From Aricia agestis (taxonomy: Eukaryota > Arthropoda > Insecta > Lepidoptera > Lycaenidae), in assembly GCF_905147365.1 (NCBI RefSeq), contig NC_056423.1:10830501-10894500 (forward strand): a DNA stretch of 64,000 nucleotides, read 5' to 3'. Position numbers and translations under genes: made by a program. Shown here in pieces: positions 34,001 to 46,000 of the stretch (within the stretch, counting starts at the first letter, position 1; the number at the start of each line of letters is the position of its first letter). Below the pieces are notes generated by a model. The model was given only the letters and a program-made list of their open reading frames with translations. It made no database searches and was not told the DNA's origin.

Positions 34001-37000
34001 CTGTAATTCTCTGGCCTAAAGATTGCATAACTCGGGCACCATCTGTGACGATGCACACAACGTCTTCTTCCAGAGAAAGTCCGAATTCAATAAGTTTATC
34101 TGTCAAAACATTATGACAGTTTATTGCAGTGCCCCGACCGTTTATTTTTGACAGCCCTAAGTTTCTAAAGGGCTTGTTACAAAATTTTTGTGAATGGATG
34201 TTGACATTCATGTATCTTTTATTTCTCGTAGATGTCCACTCATCAAGGCTGACCGAAAATTTCTGTTTTTTTTTCATTTCAATTATTTCAATTTTTAGTT
34301 CTTCTTTCAGTTGGGCATGTTTCTTCATAACTATCATCTTTATTGCATTAGGTGTTGCAGGTAAATTATAATTACTTTTTTTGAAAAGATTTCTCAGTGT
34401 TTCAGACGTTGCAAATACTCGAAAAGGTAATCCGTCCAATGCAGTCATTTTCGATACGGCAGACTGCAAATTATCTTCCTTCTGCTCAAAATAGTCCCCA
34501 ATTTTTCGTTTTTTAGAACTATTTAAATTGGATGAAGCTTCACCTATTTGAGAAGAACTGGCTTCAACTTCTTTTTTATTTGTAAGGTCCATAGAATGAA
34601 CTAGTTTTAGATGGTTACGAAGGGGAGTAGTAGATTTACAGGTCTTCAGTATTTTTTTACATAATTGGCATTCCGCATATGATCCATCTGTAGAGCGAAG
34701 AAAATATTGCCAAACAGACGACTTTTCAACTACGCCACGGGGATTTTTTTCGAAAATGATTTTGTCTGCGTTTTTTGAAGCCGCCATTATGTTGCGCTAG
34801 TCAATATTTATCTGAAAAAAAATAATAAATTTACATTTTTTAAATTTCTAAGTTCAATCGAGAATATTATGGATATATGAATATGTACTAAAATATTTAT
34901 AAACCGATATATATTATATAAATATATTTTGTACACCTGTGTTTGAAAAAAAATACAAATGGAAAAAATATTTATTTGGCGCTTTAATGAAAGCTTTAGT
35001 TTTAAAAAATGGCAAGTCAGTGTACGAGAGTATCAGGGAATTGTATTATTTAGCCTATTTTAATAACAAATCATTTATTGCGAAAAATTTGAATAACCTG
35101 GCAGGCGTCTAAAACATTTATGATGGATACGTGGCTTTCGCTTCTTAAAAAGAGCTCAATATACATTAAAAATCGGTACTCACCTTACACTCCACTCTTA
35201 TAAAAGTTGAAACAAACACTTTAACACTAAAACATATTTATTTAATATCTATTTAATATCACTATTCACTAGCGACATGCGCATCGTTATCGAGAAGCGA
35301 CTCAACTGACAAAAGACAAGATGGCGTCGCATATTTGAAACTGCGCGTGAGCGTGGCGTCTTTCCGGTGTTGCCAGTAAAAATATTTACGTATTATGTTT
35401 ACTGAAATATAATCAGCAAGATTGTATTTGTATCGAAATCAGTATTACGTAACATTTTTTTTTGCACACAAATTAGAAATGTTGAATTTTTAATTTATCT
35501 TTACAATGCATTAATAGTGATTCTTTAATAAAAACAAAGTACAGACTGAATTGGCAAGCGACAAGATCATGTCGTTCTGAACGACGGTGATCATGGCATC
35601 TTTTCGGTGTTGCAAATAAAAAATATACACCAATTATTTGGTTTTAGTTAAGAATATGTAAAAAATTAAATACCCCTAATACATTATAATAACCGTAGTA
35701 AATAAATTACAGTAGACTTCCGCTAATCCGGCCCCTGTCTAATCAGGTACCGGCGGCGTTAATTTAGGTACATAAATATTATTTTGCCCAATCTTTACAA
35801 AGGTACGTATTTTTTTATGACGGTGCATGTTACGAATAATAAAAACTAAGGAAACATAAGTCCCATACTATTACCGTTTTAAATTTGGTTCCTTTCGAAC
35901 TGTCATGCAACGTCACTTTTTTGACAAGTATTGTGGAGCATGTTTTTTGACGGAGTTACTTTTCCTTAGTTTTTATTATTCGTAGGGTGCATGCAACGGT
36001 AACGATTACAGATTGCTGATAAGTAACTTGCTTTAGGAAAATAGTTTGTAGTTAAGATAAAACCTTATTATTAAAACATTGTGATTTTCATGTATTTTAA
36101 TCTGTGAAATGTATGGAGTTCTCTATAATCCGACAAATCCGCTAATCCGACATGGCCGTGCAAAAGGTTTGTCGGATTATCGAGTACCTACCGTAATATT
36201 ATAAGGTAATATCAGATATAATTGTGTTTAGAAACATTGCCAGATTAATTTTTATAACATATTATTGTTAGTTTCAAGGTTTGTTTTATACATAAGCATG
36301 TATGGAAAAATATTAGTACTATTCGAATTATTCGAAAAATTGTGGTCGAATTATTCGAATAATAAAATCGTCGAATATTCGAATAAAACGAATATTCGAA
36401 TATTCGAATAACATACCCTACTTATAACAGTATCTTAACATTTTTTCTGCATAAATTGGTTTGTTGCTGAAAACCAATAAATTATAATTGTTATATACAT
36501 GAAGATCATGTATAACATGGTCAAATTAACTTGACGCATTGCTGGAATGCAATAACATGCCCGCTCCATAATGACATCATCAAACCATGTGTCTAGTTAA
36601 TGTGACGGTGTTATAGTATCTAAAGAACAGAACAAAAACAAAAAAAAAATAGAATATAAATAGGAGAATACCATATAGTAATATTCTCATATATATAGTG
36701 ATATAATTCTTTTTCTCTGTGTGCAATCATTTGTTGTAATGTTGTGTTACATGTGTATAGTTGAATTAATGTTTAAAGTTAATATAATAACAAAAATGTC
36801 ACAAATTTTTAGGTTAAGTTCGGCAGGATTGGTCTACGCTTTCTACGGGGAGCGCGTTATAAAAGAAGTAGCACCAAAAAATTACCCAATGAGACCAGAA
36901 AGTTTGGAGTTGATATTCAAAAAAGTTTATGAGAATTTCATAGAAGAAATAGATGCAATTGACAATGGTGTTCCGATGACTGACGAGGAACCAAAGTATC

Positions 37001-40000
37001 GTATACACACGCATCTCAGTGCGAGAGTACACAGGTTAAACCCGGACTGGAATACATCGGAATCAGTAAACACGAATATACTTTTTAAAAATGCAATGAA
37101 ATTAGTAGAGGAAGAGTTTTTGTTTATTACGAATTACTACATAACAGTTTGGTTAGCTGCAAGGGAGTTTGTGAAGTCGGCAGTAAAGGAGAGGTTCGAT
37201 GTGCACGAATCTGGACAAATATTGTATTTCAATGGGCATTTTCCTTGGAAGGACCACCTGTTTGAGTTAGAAGCCGAGATGGGATTGGCAAATGAAGTAA
37301 AATATGTCGTGTTCAACGATAAACCTAACTCTTGGAGAGTTCAAGCTGTGCCGTTGACTCCAGGGAGCTTTGTCCTCAGGTGAGACATTTTTGTTCAGTC
37401 AAGGGTACATACTGACGGTGGAATGAAAAAAGTTACCAAGCGCCATATTGCTATTTTTACAACAGAGCAGTTTAAAGATTCATTTTGACTTTTAAAACTT
37501 AATTGTCAAATAAATTGTTAAATAAAATATTGTTCAAAATTATTGTATGTCTAGGGGCCTTAGACTAATCGATAGAGAAAAATTTGCTAGAAAAAAACTC
37601 ATTTTGACCTCTTGTGCGACTTGGTAACTTTTATTCCACTGCCGATATATTGCATTACAGCTAAAGTTGGGGGAAGGAGTGTTGTCTATAAATGTGATAA
37701 TACATAAAGGCATGGGCATAATTATGTTTCAATGAATCTAAATGTTCAGTTTCTGAGCAATTTTTAAAACCCACAATGACGCTGAGAGTCTAGACTAGTG
37801 TATAGCATGCACAATCAACATTGATTGTTGGTAATCTATAATATCTCTTAAATTTTTGAGTCTAGAATTTATAAATTAACTTTATAAATTGCAAAAGTGT
37901 TTCTCTCTGTTACCGCTTGACATCCAAAACGCTACACCGATTTTGCCGGGTATGGATATATTTTTAGTCCGGACTCCGGGAAAAGTACCCAGATATATCC
38001 TGAAAAAATTTACGGTTCCCGTGCGATAAACGTATTTTAACGAAGTTGCGGGCGTCTTTTAGTGTAAACTTACATTTAAGGAAAAGCTTGATTATTTTGA
38101 AATGAAGTGTTTGTATATAATTGTTTAACCCTTAATCGGGCCTAACAAAAAAAAATTTTTGCATGGCTTAAGTAGTTGCTCTTAGGCCAATTAGGATATC
38201 TGTGTACATAAAATCAATTATAAATTACTGAAACTGAAAATAATTAAGTTTTTACGGGTGGGTTATTATTTCCCTTTGCCTGTTTAGGACCAACCAAGAT
38301 GGGAAATTATTTGCCTTTGCCCGTTTACGGCAATTATTTATTAATTATTATAAATTTTAGTAAAACCAAAGTAATGCATATAATATCACCTTATAATAAA
38401 TACCCAAAAAAGAATAACATGAATATAGACATCATTGGTCACAGTTACGAATGCTTACACAATAATAAAAATAATTGTCAATGTACGCAGATCGAGATAG
38501 TAAATAAATACCGGTACTTAGGATTAACAGTGGACAACAATCTTAGCTGGAAAGGGCATGTGAGCGATGTGTGTAATAGATTACGATCAATTTTGGGAAA
38601 GTTTTACCATCTAAGCAAGTTTTTAAGCAGGAAATTACTATATGGCTAGTTGAGAGCAGAAGTAATCCAAGTGACCTTTTTGTCAAAACAGAGTTAAGTC
38701 ACTTTTTGCCCTCCGTGGGACTAAACTTAGTTAGTGCAGAAGTAATCCAAGTGATACGAGCCATTTTTCTGAACAAAGTCCTATGTTTGACATTTCTGCA
38801 TGGCCATTAAAAACATAATTTGTTAGTGGAGTTATGATCCAAGTGACTTGTATGTCACTTGGACAACTTCACCAGTGATTTGGACTCGGTAGAGAAGTAA
38901 TCCATGTTCATTGTTGACACTTGGACCACTTCACAATAAATTTTATTACAGTGCAGAAGTGCACTATGTGCCACCTTGTCACCATCAGTTTTATCTAAAC
39001 TTACCTCATCATACTAGAAGAAGGAACAATGCAGCTGAAAATGAAGAGGAGGATGTGCTACCAAGTGTGGAAGGTGATGAAAGTGATTAGATATAAGATA
39101 TTAGGTCGTTTTTAATCAATAATAAAGTAATTTTCATAAGTTCTATGATTTCCCTTCTGCAATAGCATCATTATATTTTATTGTAATAGCAGAAGTGATC
39201 TAAGTTCATAAAAATTCCAAAAATTTTGAAAATATTGGCTATGACATCACAATTTTCTAATGAAGATTGACTTAGGTTAATATCAATCATAAAACATAAA
39301 CACCTTGCAACTAATTTAATAAACACTTGTTTATTCAATAAAAACGCGTATTGATTAATATCTCAAAAGTTACAAAAGGTCACTTGGATTACTTCTGCTC
39401 TCAACTAGCCATATGTAGTCTACTACGCACTCGCAGATTCACTCATCAGCTATGGCATCAGCAGCTACGGGCTAACATTTAGAACACAATTAGATAAAAT
39501 TAAACAACTTCAAATTAGACTGATTAAATATTTCGCAAGTAAACAAGTAAAATCCGAGTACAGAGATAACTACGACAAATTATTTAATAAATATGAAATT
39601 TTAACAGCACATGCAAAAGTAGAATATTTGATAGCCTTAGAACAATATGACAATGATACATATAAGAAATTAATCGACCATCACCAACATAATACAAGAA
39701 ATATGACACAGGGCAAATATGTAATACCGGCAGTAAAAAACTACTACGGCACAAGAACAAGAAGATACCAGACTCCCAGCACATACAATAAAATAGATAA
39801 TTAAAAAGTTTATATGTGTTTATACTTATAATAAGAAAGAAAAATATTTTGCTATTGAATTTAATAATTATTGTTTTTTAAGTTTATTATTAAGTATTAA
39901 GTTGATTTATAACATCTTATATTATATTATTTGTGTTACAAATATCGCCAACAAACTGAAATGCAGTTTGGCGGTTTTTAGGATAAGGACATAATGTTGT

Positions 40001-43000
40001 AAAATAATAGAATAAATACTTAAAAAAAAAATAGACTAGTTAGTTGCTCTGACTCTACTTTTGAATTTATTTTTCCTCAATAAATGTGCACAAAATTATT
40101 AAAATTAAAACAAGCTTATCGGTATGTGAATAAAGAATCCAATAAACAATAAAATACCTAATATTTTATAGTTATTTATTTAAAAAAAAATTCAATCTGA
40201 CAAATGAAACAGTTTGAAACTCTCACTCTACATGTTTTCTCGATGTTGGATGGTTTGTCTCTCCATCTCTATTGACCCTAGCCTGACAAAAATGTTTTCT
40301 CGCGTAGATCTATCATCGAAATAACACATTTTTATAGAGTTTTGTCGAGATAATGTCGAGATTTTGACATTATGAGACGAGTAGTTTTTAATTATCTCGA
40401 GAGTGAGATATCTCGTTGGCGTATGCTAGGCAGGCTGCGCACATAATGCCACTCTGCATGTGGAGCACAAGATATTGGTGCGTTTTTCTTTATTTTTTTG
40501 TGCTGCAGAATCGGCACTTCTTATAGATAGCGCCTTTTTCGGGACAATGCACTCCAACGTTTTGGAGTCGAATTTCATTTGGAACACCAAAATTTTCCCC
40601 TTTCTTTTTTTAAATACTATAGAGTCCCTTTTAGTGTCACTGTAATTATTGATTAGCCTATAATCTTTATGCGAGTCACTTGTAATTTTATGGATAGTTG
40701 TGTACGTGATGTATGAATTTATTATGGCAGCATCAACAAGAAAAAAAATAACCTCATCCAAAATTTCCTACTTTATAATAGGATATGGGGATCTAAAATG
40801 ATCAAAACGATCAACACCTCCCATAGAGCGCGTATAATCGGCAATTGCTTTTGGACACAACGTGTCTGTTCTGGTGCCATCCTTTTGTGTTCTTTTTATA
40901 AAGACTACATCCTTAGGATTGTGTGCTGTGGTGAGCACAGATAATTCTCGGGTATCCACCTATTTTATTGCGGATATCGGTGATGCAGTTACAGCAGCGA
41001 ATTCGTGTTTCCTTAAGCGCATATTTCTGGGCAGAGTATTCTTGATTGTGTCTGGTAGTTCCTTCCGGTTTGTGCGTACAGTTCCCACTGCATAAACACC
41101 TTTCATATATAAATCATCAAGTAAATTTACTCCGGTAAAAAAGTTATCAAAAGCTAACAACGTGTCTACTGGCAAGTTTTGACTAAATTTCCAAATAATA
41201 GTGTATCCTAGGCCTTCATGTTCCATGTTATCTCCTTTCCGAGTTATCTCCTACCTCAAACTGATAAAGGTATCCAGTAACGGCGTCGCATCTAGCCCAC
41301 ACCTTATATCCACGCTTAATCGGTTTCTTCGGCATATACTGTTTTAAAGAGCATCGCCCCTTTTTCACCATACTTTCAACAATGGACTGAACACTCGAGT
41401 TAGTAGTTTGTTTCTGAAAAATGTTAAGTATTTAGTTCTTCTATAAATGGTCTTAACTTGTGTAATTTGTCAAAGTTAGGGGAGTTTCTGGATGGCGCTA
41501 GAGAATTGTCATTTAAATGTAAGTTTTCAGTTATTTTCTTAAATCGTTTTAGTGTAAAAATTCTAGATATCTCTGGGTTATAATAGAATGGATCTGTTGA
41601 CCAGTAAAATTCCATATTAGGTAATGGATTAAGTCCCATCATAATTAATATACCTAAATAGGCTGCTATATCGTCGTCTGTTACTTCAGACCAGTTTCTG
41701 CTCGCTTTTTGGTGAGCATATTTATTGGTCTCTTCGGTAATTTTCGTTATAAGGTATCTCGGAAAGAAATTGTTAAATACGCCTCTTGGTTGTGTTTTGT
41801 GGGTATAGATTGACTGGGGTATAATTTTATTAGCAGTCCGTATTTTTTTTTCCACTCACGAGGATTATTGTTGATCCTTTCTATTCTCTCAATTCTAATA
41901 GCGGGTCTTGCAGGGGTGTGTTGTTCGTTAGAAACCGGTCCCGTTGGTTCATTCGACAAAAGCAAAGATGGTGAAGCATGTGCAGAAGCTGTTCTTGTTG
42001 GGTTAGTTGGTAAAAGCAAAGAAGACGTAGTATGTGGTGGTGAAGAGACAGTAGTACCTTGGCTGGATGTTGAAGGGCCTTGTAAAATTTCTAAGAGTGA
42101 GGATGTAGGCATCTCCTCTTTGGAGCATCATTTGGTATGGGATTTAAACTTGGTTTACCAAACATTTCCTCTAAACGTCTTTCTAATAAGTCTTCTGGAT
42201 TTGTATTGTAAAATGAACCCGTTGGACTTATATTCCTCTGGCACGTCTGCTGTCAATTATTTCGGGGAGCAAACATTTTGTGTAAAATTTTACTATTCTT
42301 GATTCTATTTTGTTCCACAAGTTATCATCTTTTCTATTCGTATTATGTACATTGGTTCATTTTCAGCTTCCCATATGCCAAAAATACATTTTTTACGATT
42401 TGTTATGTATAATTGGCCTTGTACTTGAAAGTACCAATCTGAAGTTTTATTTATTGTCACTGTTTTATCTTTTTTGCAATATGTATTTTAATTTTATTTT
42501 GCTCTATTGCCTGGGAAAGTCCGAGTTTTGCTGCAACTATTGGGCACTTTACTTCTACCACTGTATCATTTCCGACTAGCCCATCTGGTGACGCCCCAAT
42601 GAAAGAATATTTTTGGTCTATAAACAGTCCGCAGGCTGAAATTGTTATATTTTCTTGTTGCTCTAATTTTTGTAATGCTTGCTTTTCATTTTCAATTCCA
42701 TGGGCAACAGAAGCAATACCTGCCAAGTTTTTTTTTTATATAATATGTTTTTCACTAAAGGAGCAGTGTCTAAAGTTTCTTTTCTTCTGCATATTGGTCC
42801 AAAATTTGAAGCAGTTTTTTTTTCTGATTTCTAACCAATCACTTGACTCTCTTTGTAATAATGTTGATATTTCAATTGCATGGCGGTCAGCTGTAAGGGA
42901 TTCTAACTGACTCAAATATTCTTTTTTAGCTGTCTCCAGTTCCTCTGGGGGCATATCGGGTGCTGTTGTTCCATGACCATAGTCATGATTGGCCTCATTC

Positions 43001-46000
43001 AATCTTCTCTGTTTTTTTACTGGGTGTTCGGAGTTAAATTTTCGTTTAAGTGTTCTTCTTCTTTCTACTTCTGCAACTTTTCCTCCTGGAGCTTTATTCA
43101 GAAAAGATTATTGTACAGAAGAAATTCGGCACTTAGTGTTAATAGAAACAACAGCTGCTGAGTTTCTTCCTTGGTACCCCCTTTTTGAAGAAAAATTTAT
43201 TCGTTTTCCGCCATTTAGCTATAACGCTGTTAAAACACTCGACTTTATTTGTATCCACGTCTTCAATGAAACTGCGAGCTTTCGCAGCTACGTTTGAAAC
43301 TATTGCATTGATTCGAAACAGGAAAGTTGAACTTCGAATATTTTTTTAATCCATCACCGTCATTTTTTTCTTTTTGGCAATAATAAGATTGGCACATTGG
43401 GTGGTTACCATATGCGTGTGACACTGAATTTATAATATCATTATGTAAAATCCCAATCGCCATTTTTAGGTTTTTCCGAGGTGTTATGATATTTTATTGA
43501 TTTTACTTTGGCTTTTCGCATAGTCATTATTTTAACATTTGTAAGAGTTTTTCGGTGCATCAGCTTGTAGTTTGTTTCAGAACAGATTCCTCTAAGCTTT
43601 TTACAAAAATTGCGAAGTATATGATTTTTGCACTAAATTTTTTCAACGGTAACATTATTTTATTTATATGGATCAGCGTTCAGGATTTTCGCATAAGTTG
43701 AGGCATCACCGTCTCCAATCATCCTGCCATATAACAAGCCGTACATCGATATGGATGATTTGAAGCCCTCAACAAGAATTTCGGCTTCCATAGAGCATGA
43801 CGAACCCTGAAAGTTTTTAAAACATAAATGTTCCTTTGGCACAAAGTCCATCGAAGCCACTGCAGTGACTTCCCACTTTGCATACACTTCATTTTGAAGT
43901 GTTGACTTACTCAGAATTTTGAAGTTTTGTATAACTTAATTGTAAAAACATCTCATCCGTAAACAAACATTTTTTGTGACCTCCCTTTGCGTACCGCTTC
44001 AGTAGTTGTTTAAATTTTACCACCCTTTCTTTTTTAAATTATCAGTTAGGAAATAACCAGTACGTCTCTTGTAGGCTGAAAGTCTTTAGCCATCATTTAA
44101 AATACATAACATAGTTTTAGGTGCTATCTCTATCTCGTTATGTTTATATCAATGTGTTTTTCGTAACTATACAAAACACACATTTGACAACTTGACGCTC
44201 CGCTTCGCAGTCGCCTGGTCGCGTAGGTTTGGCCTACGCTTAACAATATATCATGAAATTCATCAACTGTATTCCTGACGTTAGCATATACCCAAAACGC
44301 GACCTGAGTCCTGACACGTTCTCTGGCGGCTTATCGACACCCGCGAATCAGCGGTAAACGAAGTGTTACGGAAACATCCGAACCCATGATCGGCATAGCC
44401 TAGCCATAGTAAAAGGAGGGGAAGTAAGTTATCTTCATACAAAGGCACCGCGCGCGGCTTGTGTGCGCCATAGTACCAATGCGTCGCCAGTCGCCACGTA
44501 CGGCACTTAACAAAATCTCGGCGGTACCAGCCTTATAAAACTGGCCGAGATTTTGTTGTGTGCCGTACGTGGCGACGCATTGATACTATGGCGCACACAT
44601 AGAAGCCGCGCGCGGTGCCTTTGTATGAAGATAACTTACTTCCCCTCCTTTTACTAGTTAGTTAGTTCCCGAACCGGTGATAGGCATCTGTGTAGCCCCG
44701 ACGTTCAGAGAATATTTGAAAAAAATTATTCTGAATAAAAAAATTTGAGTTTGAGTTTATGGCCTAGTCGGCCGATTAGTCGGCTTCTTTGCAACTGAGA
44801 CCCTTCTCACATGCATACGGTTGTGGCACGGTCGCCGTGCCGTACAAAGTAGAAACGTATGAGCTACTTAGACAGCTTTCACATGGCACGGCGACCGTGC
44901 CGTGACCGTGTGTCACCCGTGTTTATAATAATAATAATAATAATAGCCTTTATTCAGATAACAAACTTATATGATAATTTTGATGCTTAACTCTAAAATA
45001 TGATCTTTATTTCAATTTTGTTTTTTTTTTTTAATATATCCTATAATATATTTTTATTTCTTATTATCTGTTTGCTGCACGGCATAGGCCTCCTCCAACA
45101 TATTCCAGGTGTATCTATCTTTTGCTATTCTAGTCCATGTGGGACCTGCAATCTTCTTTATGTCGTCTACCCATCGTCTGCGGGGACGTCCACGTTTCCT
45201 TTTGAAGTGGCCCAAGAACCAAGAGAGTATTGATTTACTCCACTTATCTTTGCCACGTACTATGTGTCCTGCCCATGGGCAAATGGGCAGGTCACCCGTG
45301 TTTACCCACTACAAAAGCGGTTCCGGCGCGGTAGCCGTCTTTGCAGTCATGTATGGACATAATAAATACATAAATATCATATCATCACATACACTGACGC
45401 AGACACTGTCTTGTTAAGGAGTGAGCACACTGAGACGGGCTGTGCCGGGGCTCATCGCGAAAATCTGCCTCCATACAATTTGTATGGAAGCAGATGCGCG
45501 TATTGCACACTGTGTCGGGGCGCAGCGGATTTCGGTCAATGCGACAAGGCCCGGCAAGGCCCGGCAAGGCCCGACGAACCCGCTGCGCCCCGGCAACAGT
45601 GTGACCAATGACCATACTTCACATAGATTTCCACTTTTTGGTAGATTTGAGGTCAAATGAATGACGATTTAGTAGTCCAAAATTTTTTGTCAATTTTAAT
45701 AGAAGATCGATATTATACTCGTATAAGTAACAAATACTTAATATAAAAATTTAAAATGCATAATGAAGACAGTCCATATAAACATTTTCGTTTTATTTCA
45801 GTTTCAACCACGTAGAATACAATCATTAATAAAGGTAGATTTTCGGTAGAAGCTAAAACACGGTCTAGTAGATTTTAGTAGAATATAAAAGCAAGCAAGC
45901 AAGCCCCGGCACGCGCCGACAAACTGTGCGCGTACCTTAAGTTGTCTGTTGAGCGCACCAGGTCAGAACAAACGTAGTGATTATATTCTCTTTGGTCAGA

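Larger units (their letters stand above)
31892..36420 (-). mobile_element. Complete hAT transposon in MYG1 intron 2
   Basis: Both ends carry an inverted terminal sequence: TAGGGAATGTTATT at the left, and TAGGGTATGTTATT when the right end is read inward. Beyond these are many TTCGAATA subterminal repeats. The element is flanked by an identical 8-bp duplication CTTATAAC at 31884-31891 and 36421-36428, the target-site length of hAT elements. It is 4,529 bp long and has one intact transposase frame on the - strand, antisense to MYG1. Its right part contains a pogo-like MITE (35710-36193). Perfect target duplication and an open frame suggest a young, possibly autonomous copy. Confidence 0.93.

Noticed and set aside
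36721..36812. N-terminal extension of the MYG1 exon 3 frame
   Set aside because: The open frame extends upstream of the acceptor, but residues there do not resemble MYG1 and exon 2 joins perfectly at 36813.
40426..42235. Domesticated piggyBac gene
   Set aside because: Five or more frameshifts and loss of a catalytic Asp indicate decay rather than a conserved host gene.
45385..45660. Four overlapping ORFs of 66-80 codons
   Set aside because: All come from a GC-rich imperfect inverted repeat; no codon or family signal.
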